Made by a program: the position numbers and the translations under genes. Positions 20,080 to 30,414 of a stretch of 64,000 nucleotides of DNA are shown here, in pieces. The DNA is from Desulfobacteraceae bacterium (GTDB taxonomy: Bacteria; Desulfobacterota; Desulfobacteria; Desulfobacterales; RPRI01), in the NCBI GenBank assembly GCA_011391695.1, contig JAABQB010000006.1, positions 1-64,000 on the forward strand, in the 5' to 3' direction. Below the pieces are notes generated by a model. The model ran no database searches. It was given only the letters and a program-made list of their open reading frames with translations, and was not told the origin of the DNA. Positions within the stretch are counted from its first letter, which is position 1. The number at the start of each line of letters is the position of its first letter.

Positions 20080-20958
20080 TTGAAAACAAAACACTGGATC
20101 GCCTTCATCACACTTGGCCTTATCTGGAGTTCGTCTTTTCTCTGGATCAAAATAGGCGTTCAGGAGATCGGTCCCACATCGCTGGTTGCATTTAGGGTGT
20201 TATTTGGTGCACTTACGGCAGGTGCTATTGCACTCTATCTAAAATCGGAATGGCCGACTGATTTAAAGACCCTGGCCAACTTTGCCATAATCGGACCCAC
20301 CAGCCTTGCCATTCCCATCTTCCTCATCTCTTGGGGCGAGCAAACCATCGATTCAGCAGTAGCGTCTGTTCTGAATGCCACAGTCCCGCTGTTCACAATA
20401 GTCATTTCACACTTATGGCTTCAGGATGACAAAATGACTCCTCAAAAAGTGACCGGCCTGCTCATCGGCTTCGCAGGCATCCTGATCCTTTTCAGCAGGG
20501 ACCTGCTCGCCAGCAGACACACCAATGTTCTCGGTCAGCTTGCAGTCGTACTCGCATCTCTTTTCTATGCGGGCAGCGCGGTCTTCACACGCAAGGTAAC
20601 CGCGCATGTGCAAGGCATGTCACGCAATGCGCTTCCACTCATCACTGCCACCTTCTTCGTGTGGATCATCGGCCCAATCTCAGGAAAACCAATTTTGATT
20701 CCAGCCCTTCCGATTACGTGGGTCGCCGTCTTTTGGCTCGGCGTATTCGGCTCAGGCTTTGCCATGCTCATGTTTTATTATCTACTGCATGAGATCGGTC
20801 CAACGCGAACATCACTCGTCACATATATATTTCCCGTTGGAGGCGTCATCCTCGGCGTACTCTTTCTCGGTGAACAACTTTACTGGCAGCTGCTCGCTGG
20901 CTCTGCGCTTATCCTCGCAAGTCTTTTCGTGGTAAATTACAAACCTAAAAAGTTATGA
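20080..20958 (+). CDS. EamA/DMT-family transporter
   Basis: Ten hydrophobic segments; 'LGLIWSSSFLWIKIGVQEIGPTSLVAFRVLFGAL'; TTG start after AAGGAG. Confidence 0.88.
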   Translation: MKTKHWIAFITLGLIWSSSFLWIKIGVQEIGPTSLVAFRVLFGALTAGAIALYLKSEWPTDLKTLANFAIIGPTSLAIPIFLISWGEQTIDSAVASVLNATVPLFTIVISHLWLQDDKMTPQKVTGLLIGFAGILILFSRDLLASRHTNVLGQLAVVLASLFYAGSAVFTRKVTAHVQGMSRNALPLITATFFVWIIGPISGKPILIPALPITWVAVFWLGVFGSGFAMLMFYYLLHEIGPTRTSLVTYIFPVGGVILGVLFLGEQLYWQLLAGSALILASLFVVNYKPKKL

Positions 20959-20964
20959 ACCACA

Positions 20965-23900
20965 TCATTTCAAGCCGGAATTATCCAAACCACCTTCATT
21001 CTCTTTCTTGGTATGATCCGATTCCCAGCGTTTATCGAGATAATACAAAACAGGAACAGTCATTCTGGAAAAGAGCAGCGACGCCACTTCCCCGGCCATA
21101 AGAGAGATGGCAAGACCCTGGAAAATCGGATCAAAGAGTATGACGGAAGCTCCTACCACCACGGCAGCGGCAGTAAGCATCATGGGCCTGAAGCGCACGG
21201 CACCTGCGTCAATCACGGCGAGATCAAGAGGCATTCCCTGTGCAACTCGGAGTTCAATAAAATCGACAAGTATAATCGAATTTCTCACAACGATCCCGGC
21301 TCCCGCTATAAAGCCTATCATCGATGTCGCGGTAAAAAAGGCGCCCATCAGCCAGTGAGCAGGGAGTATTCCTATAAGGGAAAAAGGGATTGCCGCCATT
21401 ATCACAAGCGGGGTTGAAAAGGAATGGAACCAGCCTACGACGAGCACGAATATCAGAACAAGAACCACTCCGAATGCTATTCCAAGATCCCTGAAGACCT
21501 CGTAGGTTATATGCCATTCACCGTCCCATTTTATTGAAAACCTGCGCTCTGTTTCAGGAACTGCCGAAGTGTGCTGGATAATTTTATAGCCTTCGGGGAT
21601 GGTTATTGAATCAATTTTTTTTCTCATCTCAAGAATGGCATAAACAGGGCTTTCCTTTTCTCCGGCAACATCGCCGGTAACATAAACAACCGGCATGAGG
21701 TTTTTGTGGTATATGCTCCTGTCCATATCGGTTCTGCCTGCTTTTACCAGGCTGGAAAGAGGTATGAGGCTGCCGTCTTTCCGGGAAATCTTTATTGCTT
21801 CAAGTTTTTCAATTCCAGCGCGCTCTGAAAGAGGCATTTTCAAAAAGATAGGGACATCCTCTTTTTCGCGAGGCTGATGAAGCAGCCCGGCCTGTCTCCC
21901 CGATAGTGCGAGTTCCAGAGTACCTGTTATCTGAGTAAGGCTTATACCGTGAAGGGCCGCCTTCTCCTTATCAACAGCCAGGTTATATCTCGGCTGATTT
22001 TCTTCCATGTACCAGTCAACATCCACCACGCCGGGAGTCTCTTCGAATATTTTCTTTACATTTTCGGCAAGTTGTCGCTGGCGGCTGTAATCGGGACCGT
22101 ATATTTCTGCAATAAGAGTTGAAAGAACAGGCGGACCGGGAGGCACTTCAGCAACTTTTATCCTGGCATTATACTTTTCGGCAATTTTTTGCAACGGCGG
22201 ACGTACGCGCTTTGCTATTTCATGACTCTGGTCTTTTCGCCGCCCCTTTCCCGCAAGATTCACCTGGATGTCAGCCACGTTAGGCCCCCTGCGTAAAAAA
22301 TAATGGCGCACGAGGCCGTTGAAATTGAAGGGACCGGCAGTTCCCGCGTAGATTTCATAATCGACAACTTCATTCACTGTTTTAATGTAATCTCCCATTT
22401 CAACGGCTGCCGACAGAGTCGTTTCAAGAGTTGAATATTCGGGCATGTCTATTATTATCTGGAATTCACTCTTGTTGTCGAACGGAAGCATCTTGACGTG
22501 AACTTTTTCTATCAATACGAGAGCGCAGGAAGCTAATAGCAGAGCAGCAACTATAATTATAAAAGCCGTACGCCAGAATGGTTTTGTAATCAGGGGGGTC
22601 ATGACCCGGCGATAAAGTTGCGTGCTCCAACCCTCTTTTTCATGGCCTTCCTCTTTATTCTCCGTATGTTTGATAAGCCTGACGGATGCCCATGGGGTCA
22701 CAATAAACGCCACAAGAAGCGAAAAAATCATCGCGGCAGAAGCACCAACCGGGATCGGGCGCATATAGGGTCCCATGAGGCCGCCCACAAAGGCCATTGG
22801 AAGTATCGCTGCTATAACGGTAAAAGTTGCAAGTATGGTCGGATTCCCGACTTCATCGACAGCTTCTATTGCAACTTTATGCTTCGGGCGACCCTTATTT
22901 TCAGGAAGCCTGTAGTGGCGGACTATGTTTTCAACAATAACTATGGCGTCATCAACGAGAATTCCGATTGAAAATATGAGGGCGAAAAGAGTTATCCGGT
23001 TTAAGGTATAGCCGTAAAGGAAGAATACGGACAGAGTCAAGGCCAGAGTAACAGGAATGGCAAGGGCAACGATACCTGATTCCCGCCGGCCGAGAGTAAA
23101 CCAGATGAGTATTGACACTGAAACGATGGCAATAAGCATGTGCAAAAGGAGTTCATCCGATTTTTCTTTTGACGTCTCACCATAGTGCCTTGTTATGGCC
23201 ATGTTTATGTTGTCGGGGATAATCGTTCCCTTTGCATCTTCTATTCTTGCAAGGACCCTGTTTGCGACTGTTATGGCATTTGTACCTTTCCTTTTTGCCA
23301 GAGTAAGGGTGACGGCCGGCCTTATGCCTTCGGGCAGGGCACCGCCTGAAATCTTTTTTTCTTGTGCGGCGGGACCCGTTCCAAAAAAGACGTACTGGTC
23401 GGGTTCAACCGGTCCGTCCGAAACAGAAGCTACATCCTGGAGAAATACCGGTCTTCCATCATGAACAGATACCACGATCCTTTTTACATCTTCAGCGTCT
23501 TTAAGGAATCCGCCGGTATGAACAATAACCTGACCTTCCTGTGACGGGTAAGATCCCGGATCAGATTCCTTGTTGGCGGCGCATACCATGGAGTAAACAA
23601 GTTCAGGATCAAGACCGAAAGCTGAAAGCCTTACAGGATCGATACTTACTTGAACCTGACGGCGTTCTCCACCGATCATGGTCGTTATGGATACGTTATC
23701 TTCGCGTTTTGCAATGTTTTCAACTTCTGCGGCAACACGCCTTAACGTATAATGATCAGCATCTTTTCCCCAGAAAGTCAAAGCAAGAATAGGCACATCG
23801 TCTATGTAACGGGGTTTGACAAGCGGAGGAGAGACGGAGCACGGGATTCTGTCCATGTTTGCCATTAGCTTTGACTGAAGCCGGACAATAGCCCCTTCTT

Positions 23901-24222
23901 CGTCCTGCCCGACAAAAAAACGGACAATAGCCATAGACATGCCTGGACTTGATGTTGAGTATATGTATTCTACACCGGGAATTTCCCATAAAAGCTTTTC
24001 CATGGGGGAGGTAACGCGCTCTTCCACCTCTTTTGCGCTTGCACCCGGCATGGCAACGAAGATATCAATCATGGGAACTATGATCTGGGGCTCTTCTTCC
24101 CTCGGCAGCGCAATAACAGATGCTATTCCCAGAAGGATAGACGCGATAATTATTAGAGGGGTCAGCTTTGATTCAATGAAAAAATCGGCAATTTTTCCTG
24201 CCACGCCGGTTTTAAGATTCAT
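20965..24222 (-). CDS. RND-family efflux permease (AcrB/HAE1-like)
   Basis: '[55 protein letters not shown]', '[14 protein letters not shown]', '[18 protein letters not shown]'. Confidence 0.95.
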   Translation of the reverse strand: MNLKTGVAGKIADFFIESKLTPLIIIASILLGIASVIALPREEEPQIIVPMIDIFVAMPGASAKEVEERVTSPMEKLLWEIPGVEYIYSTSSPGMSMAIVRFFVGQDEEGAIVRLQSKLMANMDRIPCSVSPPLVKPRYIDDVPILALTFWGKDADHYTLRRVAAEVENIAKREDNVSITTMIGGERRQVQVSIDPVRLSAFGLDPELVYSMVCAANKESDPGSYPSQEGQVIVHTGGFLKDAEDVKRIVVSVHDGRPVFLQDVASVSDGPVEPDQYVFFGTGPAAQEKKISGGALPEGIRPAVTLTLAKRKGTNAITVANRVLARIEDAKGTIIPDNINMAITRHYGETSKEKSDELLLHMLIAIVSVSILIWFTLGRRESGIVALAIPVTLALTLSVFFLYGYTLNRITLFALIFSIGILVDDAIVIVENIVRHYRLPENKGRPKHKVAIEAVDEVGNPTILATFTVIAAILPMAFVGGLMGPYMRPIPVGASAAMIFSLLVAFIVTPWASVRLIKHTENKEEGHEKEGWSTQLYRRVMTPLITKPFWRTAFIIIVAALLLASCALVLIEKVHVKMLPFDNKSEFQIIIDMPEYSTLETTLSAAVEMGDYIKTVNEVVDYEIYAGTAGPFNFNGLVRHYFLRRGPNVADIQVNLAGKGRRKDQSHEIAKRVRPPLQKIAEKYNARIKVAEVPPGPPVLSTLIAEIYGPDYSRQRQLAENVKKIFEETPGVVDVDWYMEENQPRYNLAVDKEKAALHGISLTQITGTLELALSGRQAGLLHQPREKEDVPIFLKMPLSERAGIEKLEAIKISRKDGSLIPLSSLVKAGRTDMDRSIYHKNLMPVVYVTGDVAGEKESPVYAILEMRKKIDSITIPEGYKIIQHTSAVPETERRFSIKWDGEWHITYEVFRDLGIAFGVVLVLIFVLVVGWFHSFSTPLVIMAAIPFSLIGILPAHWLMGAFFTATSMIGFIAGAGIVVRNSIILVDFIELRVAQGMPLDLAVIDAGAVRFRPMMLTAAAVVVGASVILFDPIFQGLAISLMAGEVASLLFSRMTVPVLYYLDKRWESDHTKKENEGGLDNSGLK

Positions 24223-25385
24223 GGTGACATCTCCACGCTCATTCCGTCAGCCGTATTCGGCGGCGGATCCGGCAAGTAGAGGTCTCCAGGCTTTAAGCCG
24301 GAAAGAATTTCCACTGATTTGTCAAATGACTTGCCGGTGCGGATAATCCTGTAACGGGCTTTTTTGTCATCATCAATAACATATATTCCTGTTAACTGGC
24401 CCTGGTTTACCAAAGCTGAAGAAGGAATCAAAAGCATTCTAACTTCTTCTGAAGGAATCTGAACCCTGGCATACATTCCGGTGTGAATATCGTCTTGCAT
24501 TTTAAAATTAATCTTGACTAAAAAAGAACGGGTTTTGCTGTCAGCTGCCGTTACTAAAGCGCTGATCACTCCTTCAAGAGCAAGATCATTAGCGGCCTGG
24601 ATGATGATATTAACTTTTTTACCGGTACCGGCATTTTGCACGTGCCTTTCCGGAACAACCAGTTCAATGTAATATCCTTCTCTTCCTTCAATGCCGAGCA
24701 AGGGGCTTCCCGGGGAAGCAAGATCTCCGGCTTCGATCATTTTGGCAGTGACCAGAGCGTCGTAGGGCGCAGTAATTATAGAATCCTTATTGAATGACTT
24801 CGCTGACGCGAGGTTGGCTTCGGCCTGTTTTATTCTGTGGCTTGCAGCCTGAACCATTGCTTCAGCCTGCGAGAGGGCGGCATCAGCCTGATTGTTCCGT
24901 GCTTCTACTTCTTCAAATTCCTGCCTGCTGATCGATTCATCTTTTAAAAGGTTTTGATAACGCCGGTATGTTGCGCCCGCAAGTTTTGCTGAGGCTCTGG
25001 CCGAATCGGCTCCTGCGAGAGCCGCTGTGTGCGCTCTGACTGCTTCCGCAGCAGCCTCTTCAGCCTGCTGCAATTGCGCCTCCACCTGGCTGTTATCGAG
25101 AAGAATGAGTATATCGCCCTTCTTCACGAAATCGCCTTCTTTTACATTTATCGCTTTTACTGCGGCCATCAGCTTGCTTGACAGGGTGCTTGAATCTGTC
25201 GCACGGACTGTTCCAATTGCTTCGTAGATAAGCGTCTGCTTTTCAATCCGCGCCTCCGAAATCAGGGTCTTTATATATCCGGGTATTTCCTCTTTTGAGT
25301 TGCCGGGTTCTATCTTCTCGCTGCAGCCTGAAAAAGCGATAATCAATAAATATATTATTAAAATTGACGCTGTTCTTTGAAGCAT
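24219..25385 (-). CDS. RND efflux periplasmic adaptor (MFP), lipoprotein
   Basis: Lipobox-like 'FSGCSEK'; '[39 protein letters not shown]'. Overlaps permease start by 4 nt. Confidence 0.93.
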   Translation of the reverse strand: MLQRTASILIIYLLIIAFSGCSEKIEPGNSKEEIPGYIKTLISEARIEKQTLIYEAIGTVRATDSSTLSSKLMAAVKAINVKEGDFVKKGDILILLDNSQVEAQLQQAEEAAAEAVRAHTAALAGADSARASAKLAGATYRRYQNLLKDESISRQEFEEVEARNNQADAALSQAEAMVQAASHRIKQAEANLASAKSFNKDSIITAPYDALVTAKMIEAGDLASPGSPLLGIEGREGYYIELVVPERHVQNAGTGKKVNIIIQAANDLALEGVISALVTAADSKTRSFLVKINFKMQDDIHTGMYARVQIPSEEVRMLLIPSSALVNQGQLTGIYVIDDDKKARYRIIRTGKSFDKSVEILSGLKPGDLYLPDPPPNTADGMSVEMSP

Positions 25386-25444
25386 ATCGTATTCCCCTCG
25401 GTTTTTTAACTTACATGTGTCCAGCTTTGGTTTCCGGACGGATA

Positions 25445-28108
25445 CTAATTGAAATTTCTGAATATTGTAAGCATATTCGGGTGATGAATCTCCTCTTTCA
25501 TATCAACCGTGTGGCAAATACTGCAGTTTTTATTTGCTCCTATGGGATAGCGGTTTTTCTGATACATGAGAGGCTGAAAATTAGCTCTTTCATCTCCGAA
25601 TATGTTTGTAGCCGGATACTCTGCATGTGTTATTCCATGGCATGCCGGACACATGATTCCGGCCTCGTCTGAACGCATTTTGTATAGAGATTTAGTATCC
25701 CTGGTCCACATGTTTTGAGGCGACTGGTCCGTATCCGGAGGATTAAAACCGATATGACAGTTTAAACAGTCGGGCTGGTTTGCCCATGGCTTTCTTGGTT
25801 CAATCTGTGTAACAGAATCCGCCAGTCTTGGATAAAGATGTTTCATTAGCTTTTCAGCACTTTTTACACCCTTATTTTTTTCATATACCAGAAGACTTAA
25901 GGCATGATCTTCCATTTTCCCATGGCAGTTTGAGCACTCAAGACCGACATTGCTGTGAATGCCTCTGTAACTTTTTGAGAATCCGGATGAAGGATGGCAG
26001 TTGCTGCAGGGATCCGGATCATTTTTGGAGATATAATTGGCATGGAATCCATGTATGGATGCTGAAAGGTTTAGATGTTTTGCACTGGTGTCAGGGCTTG
26101 CCTGATCTTCGGAATGACATTTTGAGCACATTTGAGGATTCCCTGCCTGTGCAAGCTTTTCAAGATCAGTCCGGTTGGATCGGTCATGCGCCCTTACTAT
26201 ATCAAGGGCCGTTTCATCTGAAAGCCCGGTTACGCCGTTTTTTGCCCAGTTTCCGCCGTGGCATTTGCGGCATCCCATTTCGGTTGATGCCGGGACGGAA
26301 ATTCCGGTTGAGCAGAGTATTCGCCCATATTGAACATCTTTTGCCTCGATGTATATAACAGGGAAAGGAATATATGCCCCGTCTTTTCTGTAGGGAACTA
26401 CGGGGATATCGGCAGCTGAATATGCCATAATGTTTTCGTCATAATCCATTTTGCCTTCCGTTTTATTTCCCGACAAGCCCTCATTTTCTTTTATCTGGCG
26501 GCCGTAAAGAGCCTTTGAATGTTTCCAGAAATCGGTCTGCGAAGAGGGTGTGTCAAACCCATCCTCGATTCTGTAAGTCAATTCAATGTTGGCTGTAACA
26601 ATTTCAGGTGATTTCCCCCTTTTTATGAGCTGGGCGTATATGGTTGTTCCCGGGTTGGATAAACCGAAAAAGCGGTTGTTGTCTAAAATAGAGTGCATTC
26701 CCTGACCTGTCCAGCCGAGTAAAACATATTGGTCTTTCGATGGATCAAAAGGAAATGTTTTTGTTTTAAGGGAGGGAATTGAATGCTCGGAAGGGATTTC
26801 ATCCTTTCTGCCGTTTAGCTCCTTAACAATGTAGGCTGCAAGGGCCTTTACCTCTTTGCCGCTTCCCGGGAAAGGAGGCATATATTCATTTATCTTTCCC
26901 ATGCCGGTCAACATTGACTCCATACCGTAAAGTGAATATTTTTTGGCCGCTTTACGTATGTCATTTACAGGGCCTCCGACTGAGTGGCAGGAGATGCACA
27001 TAAACATGAAGATTTCCTTTCCTGCCATGAGTTGATTCTTGTCATCGATCTCTTTATTCATGGCCCATCGCGAATTTTTTAATATCCCGTTATTGCGTAT
27101 GAAATCAATTTCTTTTACCGGAATAGAGTTGGAATAAATATCTCCGTATATTACATACGGTCTTCTTCCGGCTTCCCTGATCCATTCGAAAGAGCCCATA
27201 TATAAAAGGCCCATTACAACAAGGCTGGAGGTTACAATAATTTTTAACGGAGAGGAAATGCGTACTGCCATCAGAACACCGCCTGCAAAGATAAGAGGCG
27301 AAAGAAATAAAAAGGCTTTTATAAATGGCGGGATTTCCGGTGAACTTTGCAGAATCATCAGTTTTTGGGGTTCGGGGAGGGAATTGATATACCATGATGC
27401 TGAAGCAATGAGAAAAATAAAAGGAATAATCAGCCATCTGGCGCAGTAGCTCTGTATTTTATTCCTCAAATCATTTTCCTTAATGACAGAAGAAGTAATA
27501 AAGCCGAAAAGCCCCGCAAGCATGAAAGCCATGAATGTCCTGAAAAAAAGAGACGGCCAGAAAGAGGGATTAAAAAAACCGTCCCAGAAGCTTTTGGTCG
27601 AAAGCCACTCCCCCGGAGTCAGCATGAATGTGACAATGCCATTGATTACAAAAAGCGAAAGCCATCCGAATACAAAATAAAGCCAGCCTACGGCAAGATG
27701 TTGCCTCCTGTTCATCTTCCCAAAGGTATAGTAATACACGAAAAGCGCAACAATCTCTCCAAGGAAAAAAACCCATTCCGTAGCGAAGCCGAAAACAAAA
27801 TTATGTATCAGAATAGATGTGGCGGCAGGGTTTAAAAGAGAGATGGTAAACCATATGCCAACACCTGTAATTGCTCCGAAGACCATGGAGACAAGAAGAA
27901 AAAATCTGGTATGCTTTCTGGTATATTCGAGAATACCGAAAGAGTTTTCCCTGTAGCCTTTCATTTCAGTCAGGACAAGGAACAGTCCGCCGCCGACAGC
28001 GAAATGAGCAACATAAACATGAATAACCGCGATGAAGGCGATAAGAAAACCGCCCCCAAGGAAATCAAGCTCCCAGACAGGATAGTTGATTATATAATTG
28101 TACGGCAT
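25445..28108 (-). CDS. Cytochrome bd-like (CydA-type) membrane protein fused to a C-terminal octaheme c-type region
   Basis: N-terminal multi-TM with 'HVYVAHFAVGGGLFLVLTEMKG' and Q-loop-region-like 'EAGRRPYVIYG'; eight CxxCH motifs (CISCH, CRKCH, CSKCH, CSNCH, CSNCH, CLNCH, CPACH, CSICH). Start set at MPYNYIIN; ORF-track extension is repeat C. Confidence 0.88.
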   Translation of the reverse strand: MPYNYIINYPVWELDFLGGGFLIAFIAVIHVYVAHFAVGGGLFLVLTEMKGYRENSFGILEYTRKHTRFFLLVSMVFGAITGVGIWFTISLLNPAATSILIHNFVFGFATEWVFFLGEIVALFVYYYTFGKMNRRQHLAVGWLYFVFGWLSLFVINGIVTFMLTPGEWLSTKSFWDGFFNPSFWPSLFFRTFMAFMLAGLFGFITSSVIKENDLRNKIQSYCARWLIIPFIFLIASASWYINSLPEPQKLMILQSSPEIPPFIKAFLFLSPLIFAGGVLMAVRISSPLKIIVTSSLVVMGLLYMGSFEWIREAGRRPYVIYGDIYSNSIPVKEIDFIRNNGILKNSRWAMNKEIDDKNQLMAGKEIFMFMCISCHSVGGPVNDIRKAAKKYSLYGMESMLTGMGKINEYMPPFPGSGKEVKALAAYIVKELNGRKDEIPSEHSIPSLKTKTFPFDPSKDQYVLLGWTGQGMHSILDNNRFFGLSNPGTTIYAQLIKRGKSPEIVTANIELTYRIEDGFDTPSSQTDFWKHSKALYGRQIKENEGLSGNKTEGKMDYDENIMAYSAADIPVVPYRKDGAYIPFPVIYIEAKDVQYGRILCSTGISVPASTEMGCRKCHGGNWAKNGVTGLSDETALDIVRAHDRSNRTDLEKLAQAGNPQMCSKCHSEDQASPDTSAKHLNLSASIHGFHANYISKNDPDPCSNCHPSSGFSKSYRGIHSNVGLECSNCHGKMEDHALSLLVYEKNKGVKSAEKLMKHLYPRLADSVTQIEPRKPWANQPDCLNCHIGFNPPDTDQSPQNMWTRDTKSLYKMRSDEAGIMCPACHGITHAEYPATNIFGDERANFQPLMYQKNRYPIGANKNCSICHTVDMKEEIHHPNMLTIFRNFN

Positions 28109-28129
28109 TGTTCTAAACTCACTAAAACG

Positions 28130-28246
28130 GCTTTGTAAAAAGTCATTCTCACACAAAGACCACGGAGGACACAAAGAAAAACCTGAATGTTTTCAATAGA
28201 TTCTTCTTCGTGCCTTTGTGTCTTCGTGTGAACAATTGCTTTTTAC
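28130..28246. repeat. Repeat family C copy 1
   Basis: Near-identical reverse complement of 59854-59972; contains CACACAAAGACCACGGAGGACACAAAG...CTTTGTGTCTTCGTGTG. Confidence 0.85.
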
Positions 28247-28253
28247 CAGTTCA

Positions 28254-29324
28254 TTAAGACGGCTTTACCTGCAGTGCACACCTGATAATATAAATGATAA
28301 CAACTGTGCTGACAATCGTGGCCACCAAAAACATTATCATGGGAGAATACTGATAAATTGTTTTAAGTTTTTCGACGGCAAAGTAAGGTTTAAGATAAGC
28401 TGTTCTGACCATATCCCTTACGAGTACCATAAAAATTATACTGATTATTGTAGCCCAGGCCGCAGGCCACACTTTTTTTATAAAGCCGAAAACAAGCGCT
28501 GTAATACCGGCAAATAGACCTGCAAGGAAAACAGCAGAATGAACCATCTCTCTGCCAAGGAAAAGAAGCATTATGTCTCTTGGCAAACTGATTAAAAACC
28601 ATATTCCGACACAAAACTGGACTATGGTAGCGTATATAAAATATTTCATGCCTCTGGTAATATTTATATCTGAATGACTGACGCCGTTTTTCTTTTTTCG
28701 TTGCCATGTAATTGCAGTAAAAAGACCGCTTACTGCAATGGATGCAATTACAAAGTGAAAAAACCGCGGGAAAAAAGTTGGTTCTGAAAGATTGAGAATT
28801 GTTCCTGACGGATTGGCAAAATATCGGACCCATGAGCCCGGGACAAGCATTAACGTCATGTTATTTGTAAAGAAAAAAGCTGTAACCAGTAGAAGCAAGG
28901 CCGATAACCCTGCGGCATACTTTCTGTTCAGGGCGAGGCGGTCGAAATTGAATTTATATATATATGCTGCATAATAGGCTGTTATAAGCAGAAAAATAAC
29001 AGACAACCAGTAAACGGCCATAAGAATTGAGCTTGTATAAAAGAAGTTTCCATAAAGAACCTGCAAAAAGAGCAGAGGCGCCACACCGAAGTTAATTGTA
29101 AAGGCTATTATAAAAGTATTTTTTTGAGAAATCTCTTTTTCAAGACTAATAAGACTGCTCTCGGATTGGCGGTTAATCGCGCTGATAAATGCTATTATTG
29201 CAGACCCCAGCATGATATTCATCAGAAGTATATGGGCTGTAAAGGTTGTAATCAGCAGGACCTTGAACCATGCCCAGTGAACGGGTATTATGTCAGGGGC
29301 AGGGATAAGAGACGCGGTATTCAT
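28254..29324 (-). CDS. Multi-TM CydA'-like membrane partner of the bd-like octaheme protein
   Basis: 'PDIIPVHWAWFKVLLITTFTAHILLMNIMLGSAII'; about 9 TM segments; no CxxCH. Confidence 0.75.
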   Translation of the reverse strand: MNTASLIPAPDIIPVHWAWFKVLLITTFTAHILLMNIMLGSAIIAFISAINRQSESSLISLEKEISQKNTFIIAFTINFGVAPLLFLQVLYGNFFYTSSILMAVYWLSVIFLLITAYYAAYIYKFNFDRLALNRKYAAGLSALLLLVTAFFFTNNMTLMLVPGSWVRYFANPSGTILNLSEPTFFPRFFHFVIASIAVSGLFTAITWQRKKKNGVSHSDINITRGMKYFIYATIVQFCVGIWFLISLPRDIMLLFLGREMVHSAVFLAGLFAGITALVFGFIKKVWPAAWATIISIIFMVLVRDMVRTAYLKPYFAVEKLKTIYQYSPMIMFLVATIVSTVVIIYIIRCALQVKPS

Positions 29325-30030
29325 ATAAACCAGTTCCTGTTATGATATCTTTTATGGAAAATTCGGTTAATTTGCCTTCAGCAAATATCTTTAACTTTGA
29401 GTCATCGTTTTTGATTGACGACAGCATGCTTTCTGCCTGAACAGGATCTATAGCACATATGGCCCAAGCTGCAAGACCGCGCAACATTGTATCCCGTGAA
29501 CTGATAAAGGGGATGAGAAACGGCATGGAATCCTTAACAAGCTCAGGCCTTAAGCGGGCAATCCGACCGATACCCCATACAACTCCCTGCTGGAGAACTT
29601 CATTTTCAAGATAGTTTCCATTTTCATTGATAAAGGAGATTAAAATACGTGCATATTCATCTCCAAGTTTTTTGTTTCGTGCGATTATTTCGCCCATGGC
29701 TTCGGGTGAACCCCAGCCGATTCCTCCGGATTCGTCGTTTAAATTCCACATGAGGCGGCGCATTACAACACGTGCGGATTCGATATCTGCATCCGCAATA
29801 GAAGAAACCGTTTCCCCCATAGCGGTGACAGCCCGCCATTTAACCAGTTCATCGGTATTATAGAGACAGGAAAAAAGACAATTTACAACCTGTCTTCCGG
29901 GAAATTTAAGGATTCCCGAAAGCTGTTCATTAAAATCATTTCCGGACAGAATTTCAAAAACTCTTTTTTTTAAACTCCTTCCTCCGATTCGGTTGGTATC
30001 CATGCTTTTTCCGTCGTTCGTATATCGCAC
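29293..30030 (-). CDS. HEAT-repeat protein, DVU0298-like
   Basis: 'LVKWRAVTAMGETVSSIADADIESARVVMRRLMWNLNDESGGIGWGSPEAMGEIIARN'. Confidence 0.8.
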   Translation of the reverse strand: MRYTNDGKSMDTNRIGGRSLKKRVFEILSGNDFNEQLSGILKFPGRQVVNCLFSCLYNTDELVKWRAVTAMGETVSSIADADIESARVVMRRLMWNLNDESGGIGWGSPEAMGEIIARNKKLGDEYARILISFINENGNYLENEVLQQGVVWGIGRIARLRPELVKDSMPFLIPFISSRDTMLRGLAAWAICAIDPVQAESMLSSIKNDDSKLKIFAEGKLTEFSIKDIITGTGLYEYRVSYPCP

Positions 30031-30056
30031 ATCGAATTTCGCGATATTCGATATTG

Positions 30057-30212
30057 ATACCTTCGTAAAAAGTCAGAAAATGACTTTTTACTTGGCGGGA
30101 AAGGGATTACCCTCTCCCGCCGCTTGAAGTAAATTCAAGCGGTTCCACCCACACCCCAGGCCGGGGCTTACTCGCCCTCGGCCTGATGATGGACTTTTTA
30201 CGAGTCCATCAA
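30057..30212. repeat. Repeat family B copy 1 (about 155 bp)
   Basis: Reverse-complement copy at 58561-58718, including CGCTTGAAgtaaaTTCAAGCG palindrome and GATGGACTTTTTACGAGTCCATC end. Confidence 0.85.
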
Positions 30213-30219
30213 TATTGGA

Positions 30220-30405
30220 TCATGCCCAGGAAATACAATCTGCAGGGCAGTTTTTAATGGCTTCATCTACATCCGTTTCGGAATAAGAGGGAAGCTCTGA
30301 AACTTCAATATACCCCGCACTGCTTAATTTGAAAACAGAAGGAGCAACCTCTATGCAGATGCCGCAAAGTATGCAGTCGCCAAGTTCAACAACCGGTGTT
30401 TTCAT
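30220..30405 (-). CDS. Ferredoxin, single [4Fe-4S]
   Basis: 'LGDCILCGICIEVAPSVFKLS...IKNCPADCISW'. Confidence 0.9.
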   Translation of the reverse strand: MKTPVVELGDCILCGICIEVAPSVFKLSSAGYIEVSELPSYSETDVDEAIKNCPADCISWA

Positions 30406-30414
30406 TCGCAGTTT

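Noticed and set aside
22618-24346. Multiple plus-strand ORFs inside the RND permease/adaptor genes
   Set aside because: Antisense to strongly supported proteins; low-complexity translations.
28109-28174. N-terminal extension of the bd-like octaheme ORF
   Set aside because: Encoded by repeat C; the conserved start is MPYNYIIN.
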